Origin: Candidatus Eremiobacterota bacterium
Lineage (GTDB): Bacteria; Vulcanimicrobiota; CADAWZ01; Ess09-12
Assembly (NCBI GenBank): GCA_031082125.1
Contig: JAVHLM010000030.1
Coordinates: forward strand, 40,923-104,922
Length of the DNA: 64,000 nucleotides
Reading direction: 5' to 3'
Positions 1 to 10,600 of this stretch are shown here, in pieces (position 1 is the stretch's first letter; every line of letters begins with the position of its first letter). The position numbers were made by a program, and so were the translations under genes. A model generated the notes under the pieces. It saw only the letters and a program-made list of their open reading frames with translations. It had not been told where the DNA came from and made no database searches.

Positions 1-249
1 GCCTGCCGCACCGTGCTCCACAGGGGCTCCCGGGTGTCCCCTCTTCTCCTTGAGAGCGGCACTCTGGCGGGCGGTGAGCTCCTCCCGCTTTCTCAGCTCG
101 TCTTCAAGGCCCTTCAGTTCTTTTTCCCTCTTTCTCAGGCGCTCTTCCTCGAGCGTCGTGCTTTTTTCGCCTGACAGGTATGTCCCCAGAAGCACGCCGC
201 CCCCGAAGAGTGCCGCGGTGCCCAGAAGCTTGATGATGACTCTCCACAT
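1..249 (-). CDS. Membrane-anchored coiled-coil protein, N-terminal part (cut by window edge)
   Basis: The reading frame is open from an ATG at 249 to the window edge (83 codons) and has no stop, so the C terminus is missing. It begins MWRVIIKLLGTAALFGGG, a single hydrophobic segment at about residues 4-22. A highly charged Glu/Lys/Arg stretch follows (about residues 29-72) and looks like a coiled coil. A GAGGGGGG Shine-Dalgarno lies just upstream of the ATG. It is the last visible gene of a minus-strand run of envelope proteins (368-5538). No family can be named from this fragment; a membrane-tethered cytoplasmic or periplasmic coiled coil is the inference. Confidence 0.6.
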   Translation of the reverse strand, partial: MWRVIIKLLGTAALFGGGVLLGTYLSGEKSTTLEEERLRKREKELKGLEDELRKREELTARQSAALKEKRGHPGAPVEHGAAG

Positions 250-367
250 GGTGAAGCCCCCCCTCTTTTTAATAGGGAATAGTTTCAACATCTCCCCGCA
301 GGATACCTACTCGAAAGTAAAGGCACCTTGCGATGAGCGCTCCACTTTTTCCATTAAGTCGCCGCCT

Positions 368-2317
368 TTATTCCCCGACGAGTTCCTTTCCTGAGCTTAT
401 CTTTTCTATGGTTTTCTTCGCGTTGGTGCCGTGGATTGCCCAGATGCTTGCCGCCCCTTCGGCCCTGGTGAGCTTCTCCTGGGGCATGAGAACCCTCGTG
501 GTGCCAAATACCGAGCGCAGGACAATGAAGGCATTGTCCATGTCCTTGTAATAGCCGGCTATATAGCGGTGGGTGATTTTTGAGGCGTCGTTGAAGCGCT
601 CCTCGAGATCTTTCTTGTAGATGTCAAGGTTTTCCTCGTACCGCCTGATGTCTTTCTCGGTGATGTTGTATTCCAGGCTGCACCTTATGGCCATCATCTC
701 CTCCCGTGAGAGCTCCTTGTCCGGCTTGAAATGCTCAAGGTCATAGCCGATGACATATCCGGCGTTCGCCATGGCCTGGATCCATTTCCAGTCGGGATGA
801 TCGAGGGGGACATCCTCAAAGGCTGAAGTTTTCACCTCAGGGAGCTTGATGAAGTTGCCCGACTCGACGGGGAAGTATATGTTGTGAGCCTTCACCAGCC
901 ACTTTACATACAAGGCCCGCGTGATAGGCTTATCGGGCTCAAAGGGGCCCGAAATGCTCTCAAAGACGCCGAGCCTCGCGATGTCCGTTATCTGTTTCCT
1001 GAAGGTGCTCTCGGAGATGTCGGTGTAGGCTATCTCATCGAGGCCGAAGATTTTCATCGACGGCTTTTCGGCGCTCACTGACGGACTGGCCGCCGGTGAA
1101 GGAGAGGGAGGGGGAGTCGGGGTGACTTCCGCCACAGAGGGAGTCGGCGCGGGAGTCTGAGCCTGCTCGGCGCGCTTTCCCGGCCCGAAGCCATAGAACC
1201 ACACAAGAAACATCGCTGCGACAAAGGCAAAAGAGAGGGCGCCCCACAGCACTCCGGCTGCAGCAGCGCTTTTCGGGGGAGTCTTGGGAGGAGGAGCGGC
1301 GGCGCCTGCCGGCGGCTTTTCCGTCATGGCTGCCGGCCTGTCAGGTGAAGCTTTGCTGTCACCGGGAGCGGTCAGGGACCCTTCCGCAGCGGCGAGGGGC
1401 TCGGGCTTCACCATCGGTGAGCTTCCGGGAGCGCTTTCCGCGGCGGCCGGCCCGGGAGGCGGGGGAGCTTCTTTATCGTCCTTTCTGCCTTCTTTTGAAG
1501 GGGCCTGAGCCGCGTGAGGATCGGACCCGGGGCGCGGCGCAACCTTCTCCGGCTCCTTCTCGATGAAATTCACCAGCGGTGCGGCCAGGGCGGTAAGCTT
1601 CAGCGAATGGTCAATGCTCTCCATAAGAGTGAGTATCCTGTCGTTTTCTATCAGCACCGCGGCCCCCGCGCCGAGAAATATCAGGGCGATGAGGCTCGCC
1701 ACGGGCGTGATGCCGAAGTCCTCCTTGTTGAGCACCATGTTGATGAACACGAAGAGCAGGATATTGCCGAGTATGAGGAGCGCAAAGCACCAGAGGCCAT
1801 AAGAGAGTGCGCGCCTCAGGGGCTTCTGGCTCCGCGTGGGGATGACGAAAAGGAGAAAGGCGAAGAGGCAGAGGAGCATCGTTATCCAGAAAAGCTCCGT
1901 GCAGAAGAACTGCCTCTTGAAAGTGCTCACTTCCACCCTCCACTTGTCAATGGTGTAGTAGTAGGAGATACAGGCCCCGTGGATAAGCCATGCGAAAAGG
2001 GATATGCCGCCGGTGACGGCAAGGCCCGCGGGGCTTCTCTCTTCGGGAGGCATCTGGAAATACGAGAAGAGCTTGAAAAAGAAGGAGATCCCCGCGGCGA
2101 CGGATACCAGGGAGAAGAAGAGCGACGAGATGACGCCGGCGAAGCTGAAGCTCAGGAAGCACAGTCTGTTGAGATAGTGCGCGGCGACCTCGAGGGGGTT
2201 CAGGGAGAAGGTGAGCATCTTGAGCTCGACACTCATGAAGAGCACATCAATGGCGACCAGGAGTATCCCGATAAGCACGAGGGCGGTGCCGTAAGTTTTC
2301 GCGAGCTTTCCCGTCAT
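368..2317 (-). CDS. Multi-pass membrane protein with C-terminal S-layer-homology (SLH) region
   Basis: This is a 649-residue protein. Residues 1-220 hold several hydrophobic helices. Residues 250-350 are a long Pro/Ala/Glu-rich linker, and another transmembrane helix lies at about 353-376. A second Pro/Thr/Ser linker leads into a C-terminal region (about 420-640) with SLH-like repeats. These show the pattern F-x-D-V-P-x-x-H-P near FEDVPLDHPDWKWI, then GYVIGYD, FKPDKELSREE and LTRAEGAASIW. SLH modules commonly bind secondary cell-wall polymers or tether the outer envelope. Pairing one with a polytopic N-terminal domain is unusual, since most SLH proteins have a simple signal peptide. The start is fixed by AAGGAGATAAAGCC before the ATG. 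It is 28 bases from the gene upstream and probably co-transcribed with it. Confidence 0.7.
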   Translation of the reverse strand: MTGKLAKTYGTALVLIGILLVAIDVLFMSVELKMLTFSLNPLEVAAHYLNRLCFLSFSFAGVISSLFFSLVSVAAGISFFFKLFSYFQMPPEERSPAGLAVTGGISLFAWLIHGACISYYYTIDKWRVEVSTFKRQFFCTELFWITMLLCLFAFLLFVIPTRSQKPLRRALSYGLWCFALLILGNILLFVFINMVLNKEDFGITPVASLIALIFLGAGAAVLIENDRILTLMESIDHSLKLTALAAPLVNFIEKEPEKVAPRPGSDPHAAQAPSKEGRKDDKEAPPPPGPAAAESAPGSSPMVKPEPLAAAEGSLTAPGDSKASPDRPAAMTEKPPAGAAAPPPKTPPKSAAAAGVLWGALSFAFVAAMFLVWFYGFGPGKRAEQAQTPAPTPSVAEVTPTPPPSPSPAASPSVSAEKPSMKIFGLDEIAYTDISESTFRKQITDIARLGVFESISGPFEPDKPITRALYVKWLVKAHNIYFPVESGNFIKLPEVKTSAFEDVPLDHPDWKWIQAMANAGYVIGYDLEHFKPDKELSREEMMAIRCSLEYNITEKDIRRYEENLDIYKKDLEERFNDASKITHRYIAGYYKDMDNAFIVLRSVFGTTRVLMPQEKLTRAEGAASIWAIHGTNAKKTIEKISSGKELVGE

Positions 2318-2345
2318 GGCTTTATCTCCTTTGCATGCTGCAGGA

Positions 2346-3146
2346 TTACTTTGTTCTCTTCCTCAGGGCTGCGAGGCGGAGGGGGACCCAGGAAGGCACG
2401 GCCCCATGCTCCTTCTCCATATGCGCGGCAAAGGCGAGCAGCGCCTCCCGCGCCTCTTCCGTCTTTCCGCTCATTTCCAGGGCATCGGCACACTCCAGGG
2501 CGAGGGAGGGATCGCCCTGGTTTTTCGAAACCCTGTCCCTGAGCTCTGCCGCGAGCGCCTCATACTCTCCCTTGATAAAACGGATTCTTCGACCGTAGAA
2601 CTCCCTTTCACCGTCATTCTTCTCACCGGTTATCTCAAGGGCGGCAGGCTTCACAAGGATGCGCAGGGACTCGCTCCCCTCCTTCACGAGGAGCGTTTCA
2701 GGGATTTCCATCTCGACGCGGTATTCCCCTTTCGCGAGGCCGGAGCGGGCCCCCCAGGAGAGAGCGCATGACGATCCCGGGGGGAGCGTGGCCGGTGCTC
2801 CCCGCGAGATAAGCTCCCAGGAAATCCCGGCAGGAGTCCCGCTCCCGTCCTTCACAAGGGGGGAGAGCCCCCCGAGCCCTGAGAGATCGAGGGCTTTCCC
2901 GCTGAGGGTATTGGTAAAGACAAGAGTCGCATAGAGGGGCGTGCCGGGTCCGAGACGCTGAGTGAAGGCGCCGTTGATGCTCAGAGAGAAATAAAGCATG
3001 CCCTTCTGTGCTGAAGGGACCGGTGTTCCCTTCGGTGTCCCTGCGGGCTCACCCCTGAAGCTCTCCCTTATTATCAGGGCTCCCAATATGATGCCTCCCA
3101 GCAGGAAGAGCGCGAATATCAGAAGCGCCGTCTTTCCCTTTTTCAC
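2346..3146 (-). CDS. Membrane-anchored protein of unknown function with C-terminal TPR-like helices
   Basis: The family is not recognised. The 266-residue protein starts at a GTG (3144-3146) preceded by AAAGGAACAAGACGAG. Residues 6-27 form one hydrophobic anchor or uncleaved signal, followed by a short Pro/Gly/Thr-rich linker. The middle section (about 50-170) is rich in alternating hydrophobic residues and Gly/Pro turns, which suggests a beta-sandwich. The last 70 residues read as paired helices with the spacing of a TPR hairpin (for example the segment around LALECADALEMSGKTEEA). It lies 19 bases downstream of the metzincin-like gene and 28 bases upstream of the SLH gene, so an envelope role in one operon is likely. 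Confidence 0.65.
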   Translation of the reverse strand: MKKGKTALLIFALFLLGGIILGALIIRESFRGEPAGTPKGTPVPSAQKGMLYFSLSINGAFTQRLGPGTPLYATLVFTNTLSGKALDLSGLGGLSPLVKDGSGTPAGISWELISRGAPATLPPGSSCALSWGARSGLAKGEYRVEMEIPETLLVKEGSESLRILVKPAALEITGEKNDGEREFYGRRIRFIKGEYEALAAELRDRVSKNQGDPSLALECADALEMSGKTEEAREALLAFAAHMEKEHGAVPSWVPLRLAALRKRTK

Positions 3147-3165
3147 CTCGTCTTGTTCCTTTCTC

Positions 3166-5538
3166 TCAGTAGCTCTTCACCTTGAAGTGGCCGATGCAGT
3201 TCCCGGCGCCGCTCGTCGCGTCCCTGCAGCACCCGCCGCTGTTCACCCCCGTGCCCTCCGGGCTCCTGCAGAAGAAGCCGCGGTTCCCCGCTCCCGCCGT
3301 GTATTTATTGAGCGAGAGAGGGAGCAGTGAGCCCTCGGGGACCGAGGTGTCGTCAATCCAGTAATCGGCGCAGTTGTATTTCATGATGCAGTCGAAATTG
3401 CCGCTGTGCTGCCCTCCCACGGCGGCAACCCAGGCCTCCTTGCCATTGATTTTCCTGGTCTTATCGGTTTGGCCATGGTGGGGCATGCTGACGTTGTGGC
3501 CGATCTCATGGCGCACCGTGCTTCTGAGGCACAGGAGCCTGTAGTCATTGTAAGTGGTTCCCTTGTCATCAACGCTGAGAACGTTGCCAAGGTAACTGTC
3601 ATAATAATTGATGAGCACCGTGTTCGCGTCCCTGCAAGGCGGCCCCACGTGCGAGGCGAGGCCCGCGGCGTCCATGACAAAAGGCCTGAGCTGGCTTGGC
3701 AGCATGATGACGAGGATATACTGACTCCCCTTGCAGTGGTCGCCCCCGAGGTAGTTGACGACGTCGTTGCGAAAGTCCAGGTCATAGAGCACGTTGAGCT
3801 TCATTCCCTCATTGGCGAAGACCGTTTTCGCCTCCTGGATGGCGCTGTGGAAATAAGCCGAGTAGTCGAAGACAAAGAGGTCCATGCGGCGGGGATCAAG
3901 GCGGGTCAGCACATTTTCCGTGAGGACGCCTCTGTATTCCTCAAAGCTCGTGAGGCCGTCGCCCCTGTTCGGGCATCCCGCGAGAGAGTCGCTGTCAGCG
4001 TCGGGATCGCTCGCGGAGTTGTCCTTTTCCCATTTGTCGTGGATGCCGTTCTGGTTCCTGTCAAGGGGCAGCATCAGCTCGCCGGCCTCTTCATCGGCCG
4101 TATCGCCCTTCACCTTGGCGGGGAACCAGATCCCTCCGTACATCACCTCGGCCTTGAGGCGCGCCGAAGCCGCCGAGTCCTTCACATACACCTTCACCCT
4201 GTTCTCTTTCTCTGTCACGTCCTTTTTCGTGATCTGAAGGCCTGCCCGGTACTTGAGGTTCCCGGCGAGAGACTTCTCGCCGATGTCGTATCCCGCGTTG
4301 TCACCTTCACGGAAGAACATGTCCTCAAGGGTATCAATGGGGCACTCGTTGTAATGGCAGTATTTCCGCGTCACCTGTCTTCCTGCGAAGGAGGTGACAT
4401 GGCTGTAGTCGTCACTCTTGTAGCCCCCGATGCAGTCAGGGCATGGATTGTGGGTGCAGTGGTTTCCCCCGTTGGTAAAGATGCCGGGATTCTTGGAGGT
4501 GTCAAGCAGGGTGAAGCGTATCTCCTCGATCTCCTGGGGAGGGGGATTGGTGAGGGTGAGCCTGTATTCCCTCACCGCATCCACTTCAGGGTACCACTGC
4601 GACTCCTTCGAGTCCACCGCCTCGAGGACCGCGTCAATCTCCTTTTTAGGGGCGAGGCTCCAGTCAAGGGAGAGCGTGAACTTCGTGTCATCGCTCACTT
4701 CCCTGAAGCCGGGGCTGAAATTGACGGTGCAGGTGGCCTGCTGGGTCCTGGAGCCTGACAGGAAAAACTTGTCAAAGGAAAAGTCGTCGGCGAAGACAAT
4801 CTTGTCCTCCTTGATATCGGGACTGTAGGCCCCGGTGTTGGACATCACCGTGTAATGGGTGGTCCTTGAATCGGTGAACCTGAAGCCCGCATAGAAGGGG
4901 CATTTGTCATCGCGGTCCACATCTTTTGTGCCGCTGCCGCTGAAAATGGAGGTATGGATCCTTGTGCCTTTGCTCTTCACTCTCACCTTGATCTCAAGCT
5001 CCATCTTCCCGCCTGCGATCCTGTGATCCGTGAAATGCATGCGCCACTCAATGTTGTTCTTATTGAGAATCTCCATGCACTCCTTTTCCCACTGGAGCAT
5101 CTGCTGGTAGTTCTTGAGAGTGTCCCCCTTGACAGGCTCCGGCGGTGAGGGAAAGGTGAGTATCTTGGAATCCGACATGGAAGTCTCGTAGGTGCTCGTA
5201 TTGGTGTCCCCGCTGCGGTAAACCCATACGCCGCGCTCTTTCGAGCTTTCCCCTGCCGCGTAGGTGAGCTTCATCGGGATAAGGGAATAGGCGGTGCCCG
5301 GCGCATGGGCCAGGATGGAGAAGCCCTCCAGCTCCCAGCGGTACGAGCCCCTGGCGGACACGTCGCCCTCCATCGACAGGTCGAAGTATCCCCGGTACTT
5401 GTCAAACCTCAGGACTGTGCCGGGCTCGGTGTGATAGGCGGGGAGCCCCGCCTGGGCCCTGCCGGCGAGCACAGTGAAGGCCCAATAGATGAGAACGGCG
5501 AATACTGCGGCGATGACAAGCTTCGTCACGGATTTCAT
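3166..5538 (-). CDS. Secreted metzincin-type zinc metalloprotease (putative)
   Basis: This is a 790-residue exported protein. The chosen ATG (5538) has AGAGGTGAAGAGC before it and gives a clean signal peptide ending in AGRAQA; the longer frame from 5610 would bury that signal. At about residues 676-686 the motif HEIGHNVSMPH fits the metzincin zinc site HExxHxxGxxH, except that Ser replaces the usual Gly. A Met-turn candidate (CIMKY) follows at about 715. Residues 490-540 carry Asp/Asn-rich segments (DRNQNGIHDKWE, DPDADSDS) resembling thrombospondin type-3 or EF-hand calcium loops. The C terminus is Cys-rich, so disulfides are likely. The large N-terminal part is unassigned beta-rich sequence. 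Extracellular proteolysis is inferred from the motif and the export signal; the substrate is unknown. Confidence 0.7.
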   Translation of the reverse strand: MKSVTKLVIAAVFAVLIYWAFTVLAGRAQAGLPAYHTEPGTVLRFDKYRGYFDLSMEGDVSARGSYRWELEGFSILAHAPGTAYSLIPMKLTYAAGESSKERGVWVYRSGDTNTSTYETSMSDSKILTFPSPPEPVKGDTLKNYQQMLQWEKECMEILNKNNIEWRMHFTDHRIAGGKMELEIKVRVKSKGTRIHTSIFSGSGTKDVDRDDKCPFYAGFRFTDSRTTHYTVMSNTGAYSPDIKEDKIVFADDFSFDKFFLSGSRTQQATCTVNFSPGFREVSDDTKFTLSLDWSLAPKKEIDAVLEAVDSKESQWYPEVDAVREYRLTLTNPPPQEIEEIRFTLLDTSKNPGIFTNGGNHCTHNPCPDCIGGYKSDDYSHVTSFAGRQVTRKYCHYNECPIDTLEDMFFREGDNAGYDIGEKSLAGNLKYRAGLQITKKDVTEKENRVKVYVKDSAASARLKAEVMYGGIWFPAKVKGDTADEEAGELMLPLDRNQNGIHDKWEKDNSASDPDADSDSLAGCPNRGDGLTSFEEYRGVLTENVLTRLDPRRMDLFVFDYSAYFHSAIQEAKTVFANEGMKLNVLYDLDFRNDVVNYLGGDHCKGSQYILVIMLPSQLRPFVMDAAGLASHVGPPCRDANTVLINYYDSYLGNVLSVDDKGTTYNDYRLLCLRSTVRHEIGHNVSMPHHGQTDKTRKINGKEAWVAAVGGQHSGNFDCIMKYNCADYWIDDTSVPEGSLLPLSLNKYTAGAGNRGFFCRSPEGTGVNSGGCCRDATSGAGNCIGHFKVKSY

Positions 5539-5764
5539 GCTCTTCACCTCTCTTGTGAGGCGGTAATCCCGGCTCTCGATCATCCATTGCCGGCGATGAG
5601 GGTGCGTCATCTCACCTTTTCTCCCCTGGCGCGGTAATTCCCTCTCGGATGATGAACCCGGGGCAGGGCTTCCTTCCCTGCAAGGAGGTATTCAGGAGAG
5701 GGAAAGGCCCTTCGAGGTGTCGAAGCTTTCAGCACTGCCCATTGAAGCCAGGGAGCGCCGGCAC

Positions 5765-7528
5765 ATGAGCCATCTCAAGTCCGCAGCAGGAAAAATTGTC
5801 TATTTTTTCATTGATCTGCTCTACTTTCTCGTCTCGAAGGTCCTGACCCTGGCGGGCAGGGCCGGGGAGATAACCCGGTTTGCCTCGTGGATGCTCTATT
5901 TTGCGCCCGGGAGCACTTTCTTAAGGCTGCTGCAGGGACACACCTTTATGTGCAGCAAGAGATATGATGAGGCGATAGCGGTTTTTGACAGTATCAGAGA
6001 CAAGGTCCCCCCTTCTGAGTTCCCCTTTGCGGCCCGGGCCTACGCCTGTCTCGAGAAGGGGCTTTATCACGATGCCGTGGAAGACTATACCCGGGCTATT
6101 GAGCACTCTCCCCATGACTACAAGATCATTGGCATGCGTGCCGTCACCTTTGAGAAGTGCGGGCTCTTTGAAGAGGCGATAGGAGACTACAGCGCCATTA
6201 TAGCTCTCAAGCCGAAAGACCCGGTGCTTCTGTGGATGCGTGTCAATGCGTACAAGCGTTGCGGGCGGCTCCAGGAAGCGATAGAGGACTTCGGCAGGAT
6301 GATTACCATGAAGCCCCGGGCCCCGGGCCTGTTCGTTGAGCGCGCCAAGGTGCTCGCCCAGATGAAGCGTTACCGTGAGGCCCTTGAGGACTATGACAGG
6401 ATGGTCTCGATGAAGCCGAAGGACCCGTGGGCGATCAGCATACGGGCCGGAGCCTGCCTGGAAATGGACTTCGTTGACAAGGCGATAGAAGACTGCAGCG
6501 CAATGATTCCCATGAAGCCCCGGGAAGCCGGTTTTTACCTGCAGCGGGCCAATGCCTTTATGCGGAAGAAGTCCTATCAGGAGGCCATCCTTGATTTCGA
6601 GAGGGCGCTCTCGCTGAAGCCCGCTAATCTCAACGCGCTCGCCGGCATGGCCGAAGCCCTCTTCTGGAAGGGGGCCTTCCGGGATGCCGTCAATGCCTAT
6701 GCCCGGTTGATGACGGCAAATCCCCGGAGCGATATTGCTGATAGATCGCTCCTCTTGATAAGGGACCGCAGGGAGTTGTTCTCTCAGGCGATGGGGGAGT
6801 TTGACCGCCTGGTCTCCTCGTATCCGGCCTTTTCATGGCCGTACCGACTGCGAGGCCACTGCCATCTCGCCCTGGGAGATACTTCCGCAGCGGCGGCGGA
6901 CTATACGAGGGCCATCGAGATCGAGCCCCGGGGGATGAACGCATATTTCTTCCGTGGATTTGCCATGCTGGAGGAGGGGGATGAAAAGAAAGCCCTCGCC
7001 GACTTCTCGAAATCACTTGAAAGGCCGCCCTGCAGCGATATGTTCTACATTGCAGCCCTTGTTGAGCGGGGAGCGCTCCATAGCAGGAGAGGCCGCCATG
7101 AAGAGGCTCTCGCGGATATATCCAGGATCATCGAGGTGCGCCCCGATACTCCCCTCTACCTTTCCTTGCGGGGATTCACCTATTATTGCCTGAATGCCTG
7201 TCATGAAGCCCTCGCTGACCTCTCAAAAGCCATTGAGCTTGATCCCTCCGATGGATTCACCTGGCAATGCCGGGGGAACACTTACGGGAAGATGGGGAGA
7301 CCCGACCTTGCGGTGAGGGACCTCGAGAGAGCCCAGGAGCTCATGATTGCACCCGAAGCGTCGGAGATTGAATTGAGTGCCCTCTCGGCGCTGGTTCGGA
7401 TCGGCCGCGACCCTGAGAAGCACCTTGACAGGATAAATGAAGCGCTGCAGAGCTATGAAGGAGAATCACTGGAGCTGCTGCTGAGGATAGCGGAGCTGGA
7501 GAACCCCGAGCCGCCACCCGGGGAATGA
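5765..7528 (+). CDS. TPR-repeat protein with N-terminal hydrophobic anchor
   Basis: About a dozen 34-residue tetratricopeptide repeats fill the protein from about residue 55 onward, with the usual W/Y-x2-G-x-A-y-x5-A and P positions (for example GLYHDAVEDYTRAIEHSP and CHEALADLSKAIELDP). The N terminus has a hydrophobic stretch (KIVYFFIDLLYFLVSKVLTL) that may anchor it in the membrane. The ATG at 5765 follows AGGGAG with nine-base spacing; an in-frame GTG at 5717 is the alternative. TPR arrays are protein-interaction scaffolds. A paralogue with a similar N-terminal anchor and a matching C-terminal tail is at 42680-44206. Its partner is unknown. Confidence 0.8.
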   Translation: MSHLKSAAGKIVYFFIDLLYFLVSKVLTLAGRAGEITRFASWMLYFAPGSTFLRLLQGHTFMCSKRYDEAIAVFDSIRDKVPPSEFPFAARAYACLEKGLYHDAVEDYTRAIEHSPHDYKIIGMRAVTFEKCGLFEEAIGDYSAIIALKPKDPVLLWMRVNAYKRCGRLQEAIEDFGRMITMKPRAPGLFVERAKVLAQMKRYREALEDYDRMVSMKPKDPWAISIRAGACLEMDFVDKAIEDCSAMIPMKPREAGFYLQRANAFMRKKSYQEAILDFERALSLKPANLNALAGMAEALFWKGAFRDAVNAYARLMTANPRSDIADRSLLLIRDRRELFSQAMGEFDRLVSSYPAFSWPYRLRGHCHLALGDTSAAAADYTRAIEIEPRGMNAYFFRGFAMLEEGDEKKALADFSKSLERPPCSDMFYIAALVERGALHSRRGRHEEALADISRIIEVRPDTPLYLSLRGFTYYCLNACHEALADLSKAIELDPSDGFTWQCRGNTYGKMGRPDLAVRDLERAQELMIAPEASEIELSALSALVRIGRDPEKHLDRINEALQSYEGESLELLLRIAELENPEPPPGE

Positions 7529-7635
7529 AGGCAGGGGACCTGATCTGCCGGTATCTCCTCTTAGAAGGCGGAAGGCAGAGTGCTGCTCCCCCGCTGAAGT
7601 GACTATTTCTTAATAGAACGTTAACAATGCATATG

Positions 7636-7664
7636 TTGAAGTGGATCCTGCCATGGCTTATAAT
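7636..7664 (+). promoter_or_regulatory. Sigma-70-type promoter for the YidD-PLD-radical-SAM gene
   Basis: TTGAAG (7636-7641) and a perfect TATAAT (7659-7664) are separated by exactly 17 bases. The expected transcription start is near 7671, which would make the ATG at 7673 leaderless. This supports the next in-frame ATG (7694), which has GAGG six bases upstream. Confidence 0.7.
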
Positions 7665-7693
7665 ACCATGGGATGCTGTGCGCGAGGATAAGC

Positions 7694-10600
7694 ATGGACA
7701 GGATACTGGGAAATATCGGAAACAAGTTCATAGAAAAGTACCAGCAGCACGTCTCGGGTGACCTTGCCGACGAGCGCGACTATGACTGCAGATACACGCC
7801 GTCATGCTCCGAATACACCCATCAGGCCGTAGATCAGTACGGCCTGATTAAAGGCGGAGCCATGGGCTTCATGCGCATCATGCGCTGCCACGGAGGCGCC
7901 GAGGGCGGCTTCGACCCCGTTATTGCCGGGGGCGGGGAAGGCGACGGCTTCGTCCCAGCCCATAAGAACTACCAGTATGAGTCAGCCGAGAAGATAATGG
8001 CCTATTCGAAAGCCCCGGCGGCCTCACACCACACCACTAAATCCGATGAAGCGCTGCCTGAGAAGAAAAGCGAGCCACAAGGCTTCAGGGAGACTGTGAA
8101 GAAGGCGTGGCGCTCATCGGTGGCGGGGGCCTGCAGCGTTGCAGGGGGAATTGCAGGGGGCATGCTTTTTTCGCTGTTGGGAGCCGGGCTGGGCGGATGG
8201 CTGGGGACGGCGGCCGGCCGTGACAGGATCGATGACGTCAACGCGAAGATTGCGAAAAACTATTCGCCCGAGTCGGTCTATGGCTTTGCAAAGATAGAAA
8301 ATGCAGTGGCCAAGCCCTCCTATCTCCTTAATAAATTCATTGAAGCTGAAACGGGAAGCGCCACGGCGGCCCGTGTCGCAGGGAGCTTCATGGGAGGGCC
8401 TCTGGGAATTGCCGTAGGAGGCTTTAAGGGTTTTCTGAAGGGCATGAAGACAGGAAGCCAGTATGGCCGTCTCTTTGGCCGCTCACTCACAGGCCGTCAT
8501 AAGGCCGCTGAGACAACCCCGACGGCAGGGCGCGAGGGCTCTCCGGCGCCGGAGCGCGATGCTTTTACGCCGGCGTCTTCTTTCCTTAAGGAGAGGCCTC
8601 TCTTCAGGGTGGGCGGTACCACGGTAGCGCCCCTCGTCAACGGCGATGCCGCCACGGCCATGGCAGAGCTTGTGAAGGAAGCGAAAACCTCGGTGGACAT
8701 CGAGATCTTCTCCATCAGGAGCGAGGAGATGGTGAAAGTCCTGAAAGAGAAGCTCGGCGAGGGGGTGAAGGTCAGGATCATCAACAATCCTCCGGGCCGC
8801 AATGCCGAGGAGATTGAATACCACAAAAAGGCCATAGACGAGCTGAAAGGCGCCGGCGCCGAAGTCATGGAATATCCCCTCTTCAAGTCCGCGTGGCAGT
8901 TCAACCATACCAAGCTGATCATAGTCGATGACCATGCGGCCCTCATGGGGAGCAAGAACTGGAGCGACGATTTCAGGATGAAGAAGGATTTCGACGTGGC
9001 CTTCCTTCTCACGGGCGACACCGTCGATGAGGCCCGGAGGATTTTCGCCGGGGACTGGAAGGCCTGCGGTGGAAAAACCCCGGAGGTGGCGCACCGCGAC
9101 GAAAGCCCCGGGGTGGAGCTTCAAGTGAGCGAGCCCTTCCGCTACGATGCAGGAGAGGCTGTCAGGAAGAGCATCAGGGAAGCGGCATCTTCCATAGACG
9201 TGGGAATGTACTGGCTCACCGACAAGGAAGTCCTCGGTGAGCTCGTGGAAGCGGCAGAAGAGCGGCATGTGAAGGTGAGGGTCCTCCTCTCCCGGTCTGA
9301 TGAGAACCGTGCCGCGAAGGAGATCCTTGAGCGCGCCGGCGTCGAGGTGAGAGTGTTCTCGCCGCCCGGGGGGGACGGGCCCCAGAGGGCCTCGTACCAC
9401 ACCAAGATGGCTGTCTTTGACGACAGGAAGGTCGTCGCCGGCTCATGCGACTGGACCACCCAGGCCTTTTACCTCAACCACGAGCTCAACATCGCCATAG
9501 ATGACGCCGGGGTGGCCCGGCACATGAAGGAGGCCTTCCTGAAGGACTGGGACAGCTTCGGGAAGAAGGACGGCGATTTTGACAGGCGGTTCGAGATGAA
9601 GGGCCTCGCCCGCGTCAACGAGCTCCAGAGAAAGATCTCGCAGAAGCTCCCGTCGAGCCTTGCCAAGACCGGAATGATGCTCGCAGGCATCGTGGGATCG
9701 GCGAAGCGCCTCTTCCGCAGCGGTCCTGCGATCCCCGGCCCGTCAGAGGGCTTCAGCACAGAGGCGCCGGCTCTCAGGGCGGCAGGAAAGCTTTCCCTGC
9801 CGGAGCTCCGCGAGCCCATAAAGATGCAGGCTGTCTCCGGGAAGGGCGCTCTGGAAGCCACGTCCGCCCTCACGAAGATGGAGCTCAACCCCATGATGAT
9901 GGGAGTCTCAGGCAATGTGCTCGTAAAAAACGCGTCGGGCGGGGCAGAGCTCACCATCCCCGAGGCCTCGTCGATTGCCCGCCAGGTGGCGCGCCAGCTC
10001 CTCATCGGGAAGCTCGATTCCCGGAGCGTCACCGAGATAGTCATCGTAGGCGACATGAAAGAGGTGAATGCCCTGCAGGCCAGCCCTTCGGGGAAGGTAC
10101 ACCGGCAGTCCGGCGGGGGCGTGATAATCGATACCGATCCAGAGCAGCCTTTCCGAAGGGTCTATCTGAACAGGAACCTTTTCTCAAAGGACAGGAAGCT
10201 CCCTGGCGGCCTGAATCTCTCGGTCTTCAGGAAAGACGATCCCGACAAGGTCACAATCGTGCCGGTCCTTGGGAAGCGCCCCCTGAGCCCCCCCATTGAC
10301 AAGGATTCCTCAATGTTCTGCGGAGGGCTTGTCTCCATATCGGCAGAGCCGCCCGAAGGCTTCTTCGCCGGCTCGACGGCCCAGGAGATGGCCAGGGCGG
10401 GCCACAAGGCAAAGCCCGCCAGAGATGCCGACATCTGGCTTTACCGGGTGCCTGACACCCGGCAGCAGAATTACTTCCAGTTCACCTATCCCAGCGAGGA
10501 CAGGCCCCTTGACACGCCCAGGGAGGGAAAGTTCAAGATAGCCACGGGCTTCGGGCCCGCAAGCAACCCCCTGTCGGCGGGCACTTCCGAGGCCGATCTG

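Noticed and set aside
1514..2542. Long plus-strand ORF opposite the SLH gene
   Set aside because: Antisense shadow caused by GC-rich codon bias; no Shine-Dalgarno and no recognisable protein character.
3406..4758. 450-codon plus-strand ORF opposite the metzincin-like gene
   Set aside because: Shadow of the real gene, which has signal peptide, zinc motif and ribosome site.
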